This document shows positions 8,445 to 16,919 of a DNA stretch of 64,000 nucleotides, one piece after another. Location of the stretch: assembly GCF_007362955.1 (NCBI RefSeq), contig NZ_CP041696.1, positions 4,774,001 to 4,838,000 on the forward strand, in the 5' to 3' direction. The position numbers were made by a program, and so were the translations under genes. The notes beneath the pieces are model-generated. The model was given only the letters and a program-made list of their open reading frames with translations, was not told the origin of the DNA and searched no databases. Numbering within the stretch: the stretch's first letter is position 1; every line of letters starts with the position of its first letter. Origin of the DNA: Lysinibacillus fusiformis. Its GTDB lineage: Bacteria; Bacillota; Bacilli; Bacillales_A; Planococcaceae.

Positions 8445-9063
8445 TATACTGATTGTAGATGATCATCCTGTCGTTTTAGATGGCACAAAAACATTATTAC
8501 AAGATCTAGTGAGAGTACAAATCGAAACAGAGCAAGACAGTGCTGCCGTACTTTCAAGAATGGACATGCAAACATTCCAACTCTTTTTAATTGATATTAA
8601 TATGAAGCCACTGAATGGCATCCAACTTTCAGAGATGATTAAGAAAAAGCAACAAGAAGCGATTATTTTGCTCTATACAGGCTACGAACTATCTGATTAT
8701 TACGAGTTACTGGTCGAAAAAAAAGTGGATGGGCTATTATCGAAGCTTGCTACAAAAGAACAAGTTATTCATACCATACAAGCTGCACTTCGAGGAGAAA
8801 TTTTACTGTCAACCGACTTTCTAGACTTCGTGCAACGTCGTTCACATCATCAAAATAAGCAACAAGAGGTTTTACTAAGTGACAAAGAACAAGAGATCTT
8901 ACAACTTGTAGCACAAGGATGCACCAATAAAGCCATTGCCTCAGCACTTGGCGTCACACAACGTACGGTTGAAAATTATTTATCCAAACTTTTTGTTAGA
9001 CTCCATGTAGAATCACGTGCCGAAGCAGTGATTGTCGCTAAAGAAAAGGCTTGGATAGACTAA
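8437..9063 (+). CDS. ComA-like response regulator, NarL/LuxR family
   Basis: A 208-residue two-domain regulator. The receiver domain has the acidic pair in IVDDHP, the phosphoacceptor Asp53 in LFLIDINM and the conserved Lys in LLSKLATKEQ. A LuxR-type helix-turn-helix fills residues about 145-205 (GCTNKAIASALGVTQRTVENYLSKL). DDHPVVLDGTKT, YTGYELSDYYE and VESRAEAVIVAK line up with ComA of B. subtilis as I recall it, more closely than with DegU. It probably acts on the 22-bp repeats upstream of the kinase gene, which would make the pair autoregulatory. That last point is inference. Confidence 0.87.
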   Translation: MINILIVDDHPVVLDGTKTLLQDLVRVQIETEQDSAAVLSRMDMQTFQLFLIDINMKPLNGIQLSEMIKKKQQEAIILLYTGYELSDYYELLVEKKVDGLLSKLATKEQVIHTIQAALRGEILLSTDFLDFVQRRSHHQNKQQEVLLSDKEQEILQLVAQGCTNKAIASALGVTQRTVENYLSKLFVRLHVESRAEAVIVAKEKAWID

Positions 9064-9154
9064 TTAACAATTTGTTGTGAGGGATTAAGAAAAATGAATT
9101 ATATCGAAATAAATTTTTAAAAGCCAATTTTTACCGATTAATCATTTTTAACTT

Positions 9155-9197
9155 AGGATTAGTTTCTAAAAAAGGCACAATAATCCTCACTTTTTTA
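9155..9197 (+). terminator. terminator of the two-component operon
   Basis: AGGATTA at 9155-9161 pairs with TAATCCT at 9181-9187. The hairpin is followed by CAC and six T. Confidence 0.7.
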
Positions 9198-9267
9198 TTT
9201 GGTTTTTTCAATATTTTACTTGTAAACATACCCATGTAATTTTTTCATACTAAAAAACGGAATATGC

Positions 9268-9441
9268 TGGATAAATGTATAAATCTGTTATATAATAAAG
9301 ACAATAATTAAATTGCTTCATCGTAAACAATGAAATCACGCATTCGAAAGTGTCGTGTTCATACGATTTTTTGAATATGTATTTTTTTTATACAGAGTGA
9401 AGGAATATGATTGTTGAATTTATTTTTTGGAGGTTTTTCTA
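9268..9441 (+). promoter_or_regulatory. promoter and long 5' leader of the cold-shock gene
   Basis: A TATAAT at 9291-9296 has a weak -35 (TGGATA) 17 bases upstream. Transcription from there would give a leader of about 140 bases before the start codon. Long structured leaders are typical of cspA-type mRNAs, where they act as temperature-responsive switches. The leader holds an inverted CGTGTTCATACG region and ends in TTGGAGG before the start codon. Confidence 0.6.
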
Positions 9442-9642
9442 ATGACACAAGGTACAGTAAAATGGTTTAACGCAGAAAAAGGTTTTGGCTTCATCGAAGT
9501 AGAAGGTGGAAACGATGTATTCGTACACTTCTCTGCTATCCAATCTGAAGGTTTCAAAACACTAGAAGAAGGTCAAAAAGTTGAATTCGGCGTTGAAGAA
9601 GGCAACCGTGGCCCTCAAGCTACAAACGTTGTGAAACTTTAA
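9442..9642 (+). CDS. cold-shock protein, CspA family
   Basis: A 66-residue single OB-fold nucleic-acid chaperone. It carries both RNA-binding motifs, KGFGFIEV (RNP1) and VFVHFSAI (RNP2), at the usual positions, and the usual family length. It binds single-stranded RNA and melts secondary structure in the cold. The frame is open from a TTG at 9427, but that lies inside the ribosome site (TTGGAGG). The ATG at 9442 gives the canonical [10 protein letters not shown] start. It is monocistronic, with a strong terminator directly downstream. Which Csp paralogue it corresponds to cannot be told from sequence alone. Confidence 0.95.
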   Translation: MTQGTVKWFNAEKGFGFIEVEGGNDVFVHFSAIQSEGFKTLEEGQKVEFGVEEGNRGPQATNVVKL

Positions 9643-9673
9643 TTCTCAATAAAGAATTAACAGTTCAAAATCC

Positions 9674-9706
9674 AAGAGACATCCATATTCGGATGTCTCT
9701 TTTATT
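9674..9706 (+). terminator. csp terminator
   Basis: AAGAGACATCC and GGATGTCTCTT form an 11-bp stem with a six-base loop, followed by T-rich sequence. Confidence 0.9.
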
Positions 9707-9873
9707 ATTATCATCTCTGTTCTACATCAGTCTTTACTTTTTGAAAAGTAATTGCAAGAAACTAATACAAAAGGCATCGCAAATAAATGAAGCTAGTAAA
9801 TATGGAGACTTGTACAGGTGCTAGTTTCACTCAAATAACTAAAAAATAGTTCATACCTACCCTCTACCTCTAG

Positions 9874-11058
9874 TTACGCATAAGAATGTAAGCCAGCAAT
9901 AACTAAATTGACAAATACTTGGTTAAAGACGATGATGCCAAAACCAATGATGGACAACCATGCCGTCTTCTTCCCTTCCCAGCCTTTAGAAAGGCGAAAA
10001 TGCAAAAAGGCTGCGTAATATAAAAATGTGATAAGTGCCCAGACCTCTTTCGGGTCCCAACCCCAATATCGACTCCACGCGATTTGTGCCCAAATCATTG
10101 CGAATAATAAGCCACCCAGCGCAAACAAGGGGAAACCGATGACAACCGCTCTATATGAAATTTCATCCATCAATGCCGGCTGCACTCGGTTTGTTAAAGG
10201 CTTTAACAATACAGTAATTGGTTTTCTCATTATGAGTCGAATTAAACTATATAAAACAGTGCCTACAATAAATGCCCAAACGATTGAATTCAGCTTTTTC
10301 GCATCAACAGCATTTGTTATCTTCAAAAAGCCAATCGCTTCCCCGCTATCTGTCACAGCACCTTTATTAACAATAAGCGGCATCATTGAATAAACTGTCT
10401 TTTCTTCCTTACCCTGCGCATTTTCAAAATGGACCTTTACTTCATCAGTCGTTACATTAAATACTGTAGAAACGCCAATAAAACCGATGACAACAATTAA
10501 ACAATACATGACGAACTCTAATGCATAGGTACTAATTGATTTTTTAGCAAAATCTAAAGTTCTCAATAAGTAAATAATGCCTGTCGCAAACGAGATCGAT
10601 AAAATCGCACTCGACATTGCTACAGTTATAACATGAATTGTTAACCAATTACTTTGTAGCGAAGGAACAAGCGGTGTGACCTCTTTAGCAAACACACTAC
10701 CATAGCCAATAATGATTAATGAAACGGGTATCGTAAACAAGCCAACAACAATTTGCTTATACAAATGATGAATAATCAGGAAGCTTCCTGTTAACATAAT
10801 GCCAAAAAACGTCATAAACTCATACATATTACTTACTGGTGCATGCTCAACAGCAATCCACCTTAAAACGAAGTAACTCAATTGTAATATAAATGCAGAA
10901 TATGTAAGTACTAGTCCTAGGCGCTTAAACATTTTTCCTTTAGATTTCACAGCAAGCCCTAGCGGTAAAATGGCGATTAATAGCAAGATAAATGCTATAA
11001 ACAATGAATTACTACTTAAACTTAAAATCTCTTCTGTACTCAAAATAATTTCCCCCAA
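9874..11058 (-). CDS. resC: cytochrome c biogenesis protein, CcsA/ResC type
   Basis: A polytopic membrane protein of about 390 residues from the System II haem-export and ligation machinery, in which ResB and ResC move haem to apocytochrome c outside the membrane. The haem-binding tryptophan-rich WWD motif is WGWDPKEVWAL near residue 330, and the helix ending VNLVIAGLHSYA is typical of the C terminus. The start is a TTG at 11058 or 11043. The latter follows GGGGGA. In Bacillus the gene closes a resABC operon, but here no resA or resB lies upstream. It is either a dispersed copy or a relic of a rearranged operon. Confidence 0.87.
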   Translation of the reverse strand: MGEIILSTEEILSLSSNSLFIAFILLLIAILPLGLAVKSKGKMFKRLGLVLTYSAFILQLSYFVLRWIAVEHAPVSNMYEFMTFFGIMLTGSFLIIHHLYKQIVVGLFTIPVSLIIIGYGSVFAKEVTPLVPSLQSNWLTIHVITVAMSSAILSISFATGIIYLLRTLDFAKKSISTYALEFVMYCLIVVIGFIGVSTVFNVTTDEVKVHFENAQGKEEKTVYSMMPLIVNKGAVTDSGEAIGFLKITNAVDAKKLNSIVWAFIVGTVLYSLIRLIMRKPITVLLKPLTNRVQPALMDEISYRAVVIGFPLFALGGLLFAMIWAQIAWSRYWGWDPKEVWALITFLYYAAFLHFRLSKGWEGKKTAWLSIIGFGIIVFNQVFVNLVIAGLHSYA

Positions 11059-11201
11059 CGTCCTTTTTTAGGAGAAGTTGTAAATTCACTTCTCTTATAA
11101 ATGAACGTTACCTCGCAAATTAAGTGCCATTTTTTATGACAAATACATTTATTTTTTTAAAATTGTTACAAATTTATGACGTATCAATAAAATGCAGACT
11201 A

Positions 11202-11802
11202 TTAGAGCGCAATTGATTTTCCATATTCTCTTATTAGCGTTAGAAGAATTGACAACATACATAGCAACAATAAATAGACGAATGACGTAATACCTGGTGT
11301 AGCATAGGATTTGTAAAATAAAGCAATCGGTAAATGCCATATCGACCAAATAACGGCTGTAACACAAGCAGTCGACCATAAACCGTACTGTTTACGGAGA
11401 TAGTAATGAAACATTACCATGCCAAACTACTTCTTCTAGCAATGCAGAAAGAGAACCTATAGTTAGGCCAATAACAAGGAATGGGAGGAATTCGGTTAAA
11501 GTAGTAAAAAGGAAAAATTCGGAATAGGTTAAACGGATATATGTATGATAGCTGTAGCCCATAAAAATTGGTAGGCAAATTGCGAAAAGTAACCACTTCC
11601 ACGAGGGTTTTATGAATGAAAATGTTTGCATAATAGCTTGTTTCATGATGAATTTTTGAAGTAGAAAAACTGAACAAAGTGGAATCAACATTGTCAAACC
11701 TAAAAAATTCCGCCCATTGTCGAATTGATTCAAAAAAACATGACTACCTATAGTAATGACATAGATAAAAAAAGTCGTAAACAGCACGATATGTTTTGTC
11801 AA
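11202..11802 (-). pseudogene. CPBP-family membrane protease, frameshifted
   Basis: Two overlapping minus-strand frames together make one CPBP (Abi/CAAX-like) intramembrane protease. The first (11392-11802) ends just after the glutamate motif LLEEVVWHG. The second (11202-11420) resumes with FHYYLRKQYG and the second motif IWSIWHLPIALF. A single extra base within GGTAATG around 11410 would explain the break, since reading GGTATG joins WHG to MFHYYL. Four or five hydrophobic helices precede the motif. The C terminus is short, ending IREYGKSIAL, so the third motif may also be lost. It could be a pseudogene or a sequencing error. Family roles include prenyl-protein processing and bacteriocin immunity. 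Confidence 0.65.
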
Positions 11803-11994
11803 AAGGTTGTCTTTCCTTCCTATAACATAGTCATAATATTTAATAGCTAAAATTAAACCACCTATCCCCGAGATGGAAAAAGGTGGTATTATTAAAAATT
11901 AAAGTTGACATGCCTCTATCTACATCTTACCAAAAATTGAATTATAAGTCTATTTCTTTTTGTATAGTTATGAGAACATGAATATGCGCAAATG

Positions 11995-12012
11995 TTACAT
12001 AACGTTATGTAA
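11995..12012. promoter_or_regulatory. perfect 18-bp palindrome before a methyltransferase gene
   Basis: TTACATAACGTTATGTAA is its own reverse complement. It ends six bases before the ribosome site (TGGAGG) of the 12031 gene and lies downstream of a -10-like TATAGT, where a dimeric repressor could block transcription. Confidence 0.5.
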
Positions 12013-12030
12013 AACAACTGGAGGTTTTAT

Positions 12031-12765
12031 ATGAAGCAAAATATTTATGATGACCCTAATTTTTTCAAACATTATCGACAATTACGAAAAACAAAGTATA
12101 ACTTTAATAATTCGCTTGAACAACCCGCATTGAAATCTTTATTACCTGATCTTTATAATTTAAAGGTACTCGATATCGGTTGTGGTATGGGCGAATTTGC
12201 GAAATACTGTATTGAAAACGGAGCACAGCATGTAACAGCTATTGATATTTCAACAAATATGCTTTTGATAGCGCAGAGCGAGCATGCCCATCAAAAGATT
12301 GACTTTTATCAACAATCGTTAGAGGATTTTAAGGCAACCCCAAGCAGCTTTGATTGTATTACGAGCTCCCTAGCCCTACACTATATGAGTGATTTCCATG
12401 CCATGATTGGCAAGATCACGACGATGCTACGTCCAAATGGTTTAATAATTTTCTCGGTAGAACATCCGATAGCTACAGCACGACAGGAGATGGAAAGATG
12501 GATTTACGATATAGACGGCAACAGGTGTCATTATGCCATTGACGATTATCAAGATGAAGGCTTGCGTAAGCACACTTGGTATGTTGATGGTGTCATAAAA
12601 TATCACCGTACCCTGTCATCCATTATTAATACACTTCTTTCACATGGCCTTGCCATTGAAAAAGTTGTCGAGCCGATTCCCGACAAGGAAGCCATTGAAA
12701 AATTGCCTTCCTTAGAAAAAGAACTGCGACGTCCATCCTTTTTATTAGTAAAAGCAAGAAAATAA
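12031..12765 (+). CDS. class I SAM-dependent methyltransferase
   Basis: A 244-residue soluble methyltransferase. Motif I VLDIGCGMGEFAKY, the acidic residue ending strand 2 (AIDIST), and motif post-I (FDCITSSLALHYM) follow the UbiE/BioC-like Rossmann pattern. The C-terminal region (HTWYVDGVIKYHRTLSSI) resembles small-molecule methyltransferases that act on free substrates. The ATG follows CTGGAGGTTTTAT. An 18-bp palindrome just upstream suggests control by a dimeric regulator, which is not encoded next door. Substrate unknown. Confidence 0.82.
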   Translation: MKQNIYDDPNFFKHYRQLRKTKYNFNNSLEQPALKSLLPDLYNLKVLDIGCGMGEFAKYCIENGAQHVTAIDISTNMLLIAQSEHAHQKIDFYQQSLEDFKATPSSFDCITSSLALHYMSDFHAMIGKITTMLRPNGLIIFSVEHPIATARQEMERWIYDIDGNRCHYAIDDYQDEGLRKHTWYVDGVIKYHRTLSSIINTLLSHGLAIEKVVEPIPDKEAIEKLPSLEKELRRPSFLLVKARK

Positions 12766-12832
12766 ATGACCTAATTTTTGTTGGTGCTTTATAATTCACG
12801 ATAAGCCAACTGGGTAGCGAGCCAAGCAGGTC

Positions 12833-12857
12833 CCACAGATGCTTTTAGCACCTGTGG
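12833..12857. other. hairpin in the 12766-12905 intergenic gap
   Basis: CCACAGATGC and GCACCTGTGG form a stem with one mismatch and a short loop. No T-run follows on the plus strand. It could still be a weak terminator between the convergent 12031 and 12906 genes. Nothing else was seen in the gap. Confidence 0.35.
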
Positions 12858-12905
12858 CTTGTGGTTCACCTTTAGGTTTACTATTCAACGCTAAAAGACC
12901 GCTTA

Positions 12906-13325
12906 CTACTTTAATTTATAATAGATAATCTCTGGATCACCATCATCTAAATTTTCTATAAATCCACTCTTTATAAACCCTGCTGTTTCAAAAACTTTTT
13001 GCATATCGGTGTTCGATTGATTAGTCGAAGAAAATATTTTTGTTGTCGATGCTAACTCGACAAAATGTCCCAATAAGGACGTCGCTATACCTTTTCGCCG
13101 CTCTGTTGGTTTCACGATAACCAAAGCAATAAAACTACATTCAAAAAAATCAGTCGTAAAAATTAGAAATCCACCGATACCACTTTGTGTTTTACAAATG
13201 ATGCATCGTTCTTCAACAATCGCTTTTTCTATTAAATCCTGTCTTGTAGGACTACCAATCACCTGTTGATCGATGGTGACTAGTTCATGTAAATCATCCA
13301 AACAAGCGTACATCAAACAGCTCAT
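12906..13325 (-). CDS. GNAT-family N-acetyltransferase
   Basis: A 139-residue single-domain acetyltransferase. The acetyl-CoA pyrophosphate loop is in TERRKGIATSLLGHFV (motif A, RxxGxA pattern), preceded by the beta-4 strand CSFIALVIV. The C-terminal half has VFETAGFIKSGFI, the usual motif B. It stands alone between convergent or unrelated genes. The acceptor cannot be predicted from sequence. It is one of at least five GNAT genes in this window. Confidence 0.82.
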   Translation of the reverse strand: MSCLMYACLDDLHELVTIDQQVIGSPTRQDLIEKAIVEERCIICKTQSGIGGFLIFTTDFFECSFIALVIVKPTERRKGIATSLLGHFVELASTTKIFSSTNQSNTDMQKVFETAGFIKSGFIENLDDGDPEIIYYKLK

Positions 13326-13474
13326 TATCCACCTCTTCCAATCGTTATAACATTAATTTGCTATTGATACCTTACTGACCAATAAAATGTGTTAGTAATA
13401 ATAATCAAATGATACTTTGATAGTACTGCTACCCATAGATTTCCTAGGTGCGCATGCTCTTTATCGCATTTTAC

Positions 13475-13960
13475 TTAGTCATATTTATCACCTTCGAGGT
13501 CATAACTCATCACGATAAGCTCATCATCGAATCCTGTTACACGCACACCTTCATCAACGAAACCGCATTTCTTATATAATTCCTGTGCTGCTCTATTCGG
13601 CATGTCTACGCTTAATACAAGCTCATTGATAGCAGGAAAATACCTTTGTACAAAAGAAGGTATTAATTGTAATGCTTCCTTTGCATAGCCCTTCCCTTGT
13701 TCATGAAAGTCTGTCGAAAATGAGCGGATTAAAATAGCTTGTTCATTCGCTGAATAAGGAATGACGCCTTCCTTTTCATGAAGCACAAAAAAGGTAACGA
13801 GCTTTCCTTCTTTCATCGCTAAAACTGGATGGCGACTTGCTTCGTTTTTTGCTAGTTCGATGCTAACCTGAGGGGATTTCGTATATCGAAGCTGTTGTTC
13901 TGTTATCGCGTACTGCTCAATCCATTGCTTATCGGTTTCTTCATAAAATTTCAGTTGCAC
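13475..13960 (-). CDS. GNAT-family N-acetyltransferase
   Basis: A 161-residue acetyltransferase. Motif A is HEQGKGYAKEALQLIPSF and motif B is NRAAQELYKKCGFVDEGVRV, the arrangement of RimI-like enzymes. The start ATG at 13960 follows AAAGAAGGGGTATAGTGC. It is downstream of the SUKH-domain gene on the same strand (about 100 bases between them), so they may share a transcript. Substrate unknown. Confidence 0.85.
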   Translation of the reverse strand: MQLKFYEETDKQWIEQYAITEQQLRYTKSPQVSIELAKNEASRHPVLAMKEGKLVTFFVLHEKEGVIPYSANEQAILIRSFSTDFHEQGKGYAKEALQLIPSFVQRYFPAINELVLSVDMPNRAAQELYKKCGFVDEGVRVTGFDDELIVMSYDLEGDKYD

Positions 13961-14059
13961 TATACCCCTTCTTTCTAATGATGATTTGAGTGAAAATTAT
14001 CCATTTGTTGCCGCAATGCATATAAACAATTGTTCTTAAAGGTATTAAAAAATCTACGC

Positions 14060-14707
14060 CTACTCTTCTTCATAAATGGCGGTAAATTCATATTCCCCAT
14101 CCACGACTTGCTGTAAATACTCATCAAATGAAGGTGCAATGACTTCATAACTATCAGGATCATGGACATAGCGAATTATTTGGCCAATTTCCCCCCGTTC
14201 ATTTGGTGTAAAATCAATGTATAAGCTCGACGTACCACCATTATTCATACAATCAGAAAAACATAAGCGCTCTCTTAGTGGCACATGGATATTGATACGT
14301 TCATCAATTGCCATCTGCTCCAAAAACTCTCCATATCGATCTAAAATACTGTCCTGATTATCCACGTGGTAATCATTTATGATTTGTTCAATTGACTTTA
14401 AATAATAAGGATACTCATATAAATCGGAGCCCAAGACTAGCACACAAATTGTATGTTCACCATGCCTGCAATAATACGTTCCATTAACATCTTTTAATAG
14501 ACTTATTAGTGCCTGTGGACATTGCGGAAATACTGCGAGTAAGGCTTGAATTTGTTCTTCATTTGCCCCTGTAGTGAGTTGTAATTGAAGCCGTTCATCT
14601 TCAGGCAAGTATTCCATTAATTCACTAAAATATCGATCGAACTGTCGCATTTTATATACCCTTCTTTCTCTTTGGTCAGCTTCTAAAGCTATAAGTGTCG
14701 GATCCAT
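14060..14707 (-). CDS. SMI1/KNR4 (SUKH)-like protein
   Basis: A 215-residue soluble, acidic protein. The pattern of an N-terminal helix, a middle FPQCPQALISLLKDVNG-type turn and a C-terminal NGGTSSLYIDFTPN strand pair with PSFDEYLQQVVDGEYEF fits the SMI1/KNR4 (SUKH) fold. Bacterial members often act as immunity proteins for polymorphic toxins, but many are stand-alone. No toxin gene is next to it. The ATG at 14707 lies behind a weak AGGAATGATTTT ribosome site. Confidence 0.65.
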   Translation of the reverse strand: MDPTLIALEADQRERRVYKMRQFDRYFSELMEYLPEDERLQLQLTTGANEEQIQALLAVFPQCPQALISLLKDVNGTYYCRHGEHTICVLVLGSDLYEYPYYLKSIEQIINDYHVDNQDSILDRYGEFLEQMAIDERINIHVPLRERLCFSDCMNNGGTSSLYIDFTPNERGEIGQIIRYVHDPDSYEVIAPSFDEYLQQVVDGEYEFTAIYEEE

Positions 14708-14798
14708 CTAATTTTTAAAATCATTCCTCCAATGTGATTCGTCAGTGACAAACAACAATCTCTATTAAAATACAATTAAAATACAATTTGATTCTTAA

Positions 14799-14933
14799 TT
14801 ATTTGAAGTGTTGAATTACACTTACAAGTATCACTAAAATTGCAAGAATCATAAATCCTTTACAGGTAAAACCTGTTACAGTTCTTTGATTATTCGAATG
14901 CCAAAAATCTTTATGATTCCTATCACGCGTCAT
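14799..14933 (-). CDS. small membrane protein, 44 aa
   Basis: A 44-residue frame with an excellent ribosome site (AAAAAGGTGGGATTCTG before the ATG). The polar N-terminal half (MTRDRNHKDFWHSNN) is followed by a single hydrophobic helix (GFMILAILVILVSVI) and a short HFK tail, giving the look of a single-pass small membrane protein with its C terminus outside. It fills the otherwise empty 14708-15222 interval. Family not recognised. Confidence 0.6.
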   Translation of the reverse strand: MTRDRNHKDFWHSNNQRTVTGFTCKGFMILAILVILVSVIQHFK

Positions 14934-15222
14934 CAGAATCCCACCTTTTTCGTTGTTAAAACATTCAAATTATCGATTTGGAAATACATCTTCTTATGTG
15001 TAATACGCAGCAAAATAAAAATAGTTCCATTTTTTAAAATTTTTTGCTTCAATTGAATTTTTATTACGAAGAAATTCTTTATATGCTATTATTTGTATAA
15101 TCTATTTTATGGGGTTGTGAATAGGATTGTGAAAAGTGCAGTAGATGTTTGGTTTGTAAAACAAATTATCCAAGGGATGTAATACATACTGCAGCTCTTG
15201 AACGAGGGAGAATAAAAATTAA

Positions 15223-15777
15223 ATGGAACAATATTTTAAAGAATTTCTTCATGGTCAATTGATTACTTTAAAACAAATGACTTCTATTGATTTAGATGCA
15301 TTTGTAAAAATTGAGAGCGAGAAGCAATCATTATTACTCGCCAATGATGATATACCGTTTCCACATACATTCGATGACCATTCTTCATTTTTTCAAAACA
15401 TAAGTGGCAAAAAAGAAGAATTTATCTTTGGTATTTTTGAACAAACTTCTCAACAACTTATTGGCTCCTGCAGCGTCTATTCGATTAACTGGAAAAACAG
15501 CACTTGCTCTGTAGGGATTTCAGTGGGAGAAGAGTGGCGAGGGAGAGGGATGGGAACAGATGCTATGCGGACCCTCATCACATTTATCTTTGATTATATC
15601 GCGATAAACAAAATTAAACTCCAAGTATTCAGCTTTAATGGGCCAGCCATTCGTTCCTACGAAAAATGTGGCTTTACAAAAGAAGGCGCCTTACGTAATG
15701 AAATTTTCCGCTTCGGCAAATATTACGACATTGTTTTATTTGGTCTATTACGTGAAGAGTGGTCTGAATTAAGTTAA
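15223..15777 (+). CDS. RimJ/RimL-like GNAT acetyltransferase
   Basis: A 184-residue acetyltransferase of the RimJ/RimL (Acetyltransf_3) type. It has the long N-terminal ITLKQMTSIDLDAFVKI segment, the acetyl-CoA loop EEWRGRGMGTDAMRTLI and the terminal block NGPAIRSYEKCGFTKEGALR. Family members acetylate protein N termini, amino-acyl groups or antibiotics. The substrate here is unknown. An ATG at 15223 follows CGAGGGAGAATAAAAATTAA. It ends 10 bases before a strong bidirectional terminator shared with the small convergent gene at 15837. Confidence 0.87.
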   Translation: MEQYFKEFLHGQLITLKQMTSIDLDAFVKIESEKQSLLLANDDIPFPHTFDDHSSFFQNISGKKEEFIFGIFEQTSQQLIGSCSVYSINWKNSTCSVGISVGEEWRGRGMGTDAMRTLITFIFDYIAINKIKLQVFSFNGPAIRSYEKCGFTKEGALRNEIFRFGKYYDIVLFGLLREEWSELS

Positions 15778-15787
15778 CGAAAATAAC

Positions 15788-15823
15788 AACGCACGCATTC
15801 AAAATTAGCCGAATGCGTGCGTT
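15788..15823. terminator. bidirectional terminator
   Basis: AACGCACGCATTC and GAATGCGTGCGTT form a perfect 13-bp stem with a 10-base loop between two convergent genes (15223 plus strand, 15837 minus strand). Confidence 0.85.
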
Positions 15824-15836
15824 ATCTATGTAAGAA

Positions 15837-15956
15837 TTATAACCAATCCTTTACGTATGCAACGAACCCTAAAACTGCTCCAAAGGCTGCTCCAAAAAAT
15901 ACAAAATATCCTGTCTTAATCGCTGCAATGCTCCCTTTGTTTTTTGTATCACTCAT
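15837..15956 (-). CDS. small membrane protein, 39 aa
   Basis: A 39-residue frame, MSDTKNKGSIAAIKTGYF onward, with one glycine- and alanine-rich hydrophobic helix (FGAAFGAVLGFVAYV) ending KDWL. The site AAGGAG lies 4 and 7 bases before two successive ATG codons (15959, 15956). The second gives ideal spacing. It lies downstream of the NTF2-like and phosphatase genes on the same strand and ends just before a strong terminator. The longer plus-strand frame over this stretch has no ribosome site and is its shadow. Family not recognised. Confidence 0.7.
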   Translation of the reverse strand: MSDTKNKGSIAAIKTGYFVFFGAAFGAVLGFVAYVKDWL

Positions 15957-15977
15957 CATTAGTCTCCTTATTTTTGT

Positions 15978-16328
15978 TTATATTGTCGGTGTCCCTTGAT
16001 GAAAATACATTTTCCATGCCGTTTCATGTAACTGCCAAATGGAACTTCTTAATGATTTTTTACCATTTGCCATGGTCGTCGTACAATATGTGGAATGGAT
16101 AATATTCGGTGCTAATTGTTTAATTGTAAAATCTGAAATTGTATATGGTATTTTAAGTAAGCCCGCTTCATTCACTAAAGAGCTTAATTGCATGGTCTTA
16201 TCATATTTCATACCTGAACTGCCAAACTCTACATATTCTTCTGCTAATATTTTCTCAAAATCGTCTTTTCTAGCATACATTAATTGTGTTTCTAATATTA
16301 AAATTTGTTCTTTCAGATCTATGTCCAC
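15978..16328 (-). CDS. NTF2/SnoaL-like (DUF4440) protein
   Basis: A 116-residue protein with the cone-shaped NTF2-like fold. The segment DDFEKILAEEYVEFGSSGMKYDK is the classic DUF4440 start, followed by strands ending in SIWQLHETAWKMYFHQGTP. The frame is open further upstream, but the likely start is the GTG at 16328, preceded by GGGAGGGAGTTTGAA, giving an N terminus just before the DUF4440 helix. That start falls right after the stop of the phosphatase gene (16343), so the two form an operon. Many family members have unknown ligands or steroid-isomerase-like chemistry. Confidence 0.78.
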   Translation of the reverse strand: MDIDLKEQILILETQLMYARKDDFEKILAEEYVEFGSSGMKYDKTMQLSSLVNEAGLLKIPYTISDFTIKQLAPNIIHSTYCTTTMANGKKSLRSSIWQLHETAWKMYFHQGTPTI

Positions 16329-16342
16329 TTCAAACTCCCTCC

Positions 16343-16891
16343 CTACCAAATTCTTTTGACATGTATCAACGATAATTGTTGGAAGGTTAATTGATATATA
16401 TCTGGCATTGATAGTTCTTTCCAAAAATCATAATCATAGTGCGTATCAAAATATTGCATCATCAGAACCATAATATTGCCATGAGTTCCTATCACAATGT
16501 GCTCATTTGGATGCTTAAAAATTATTTGTTTCAAACATTCTATAGCTCGTCCTTGTGCCATATTATTCGACTCACCCCCTACAAGTGCATATGCAGGATG
16601 GCTATATAACTGAAGAATCGCATCGTCGAAATCACTAATTTCCCCTTCCGCCAGTATACGTTCTTTTAAACGATCATTTACATGTATATCTAAATTATGC
16701 TCTTTCGCAATTTCTTCAACAGTCTGAATGGCTCTTTTATAAGGACTTGAATAAACAGCATGAATCGTTTTATCGCGAAATAGTTGTGTTAGATTGTCTC
16801 TATCTACAAGCCCTATGTCGGAAAGTGGACGATTATATTCATCGTTCGAGTAGAAAGAATGTGCATGTCGTACAAAGTAAACTACAGTCAT
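16343..16891 (-). CDS. histidine phosphatase family protein
   Basis: A 182-residue phosphoglycerate-mutase-like phosphatase. The catalytic RHAHS motif (residues 8-12) is the first phosphohistidine site. The second catalytic His is in IVIGTHGNIMVLM, and the Glu proton donor is likely in the ILAEGEI segment. The ATG at 16891 follows AAGGAAGGTCAAA. The upstream TTG lies in that ribosome site. It is the first gene of a short minus-strand operon with the NTF2-like gene. Substrates in this family include phosphosugars and nucleotides and cannot be assigned here. Confidence 0.87.
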   Translation of the reverse strand: MTVVYFVRHAHSFYSNDEYNRPLSDIGLVDRDNLTQLFRDKTIHAVYSSPYKRAIQTVEEIAKEHNLDIHVNDRLKERILAEGEISDFDDAILQLYSHPAYALVGGESNNMAQGRAIECLKQIIFKHPNEHIVIGTHGNIMVLMMQYFDTHYDYDFWKELSMPDIYQLTFQQLSLIHVKRIW

Positions 16892-16919
16892 TTTGACCTT
16901 CCTTTTCAAATCGATGGAA

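Noticed and set aside
10028-10393. 121-codon plus-strand frame inside resC
   Set aside because: Antisense shadow of a conserved membrane protein. No ribosome site.
11149-11379. 76-codon minus-strand frame overlapping the CPBP gene
   Set aside because: A different frame from the one that carries the IWSIWHLPIALF motif, and cysteine-rich in a random way.
15817-15999. 60-codon plus-strand frame resembling a membrane protein
   Set aside because: No ribosome site, and it overlaps a strong terminator. The complementary strand encodes a better-supported 39-residue protein.
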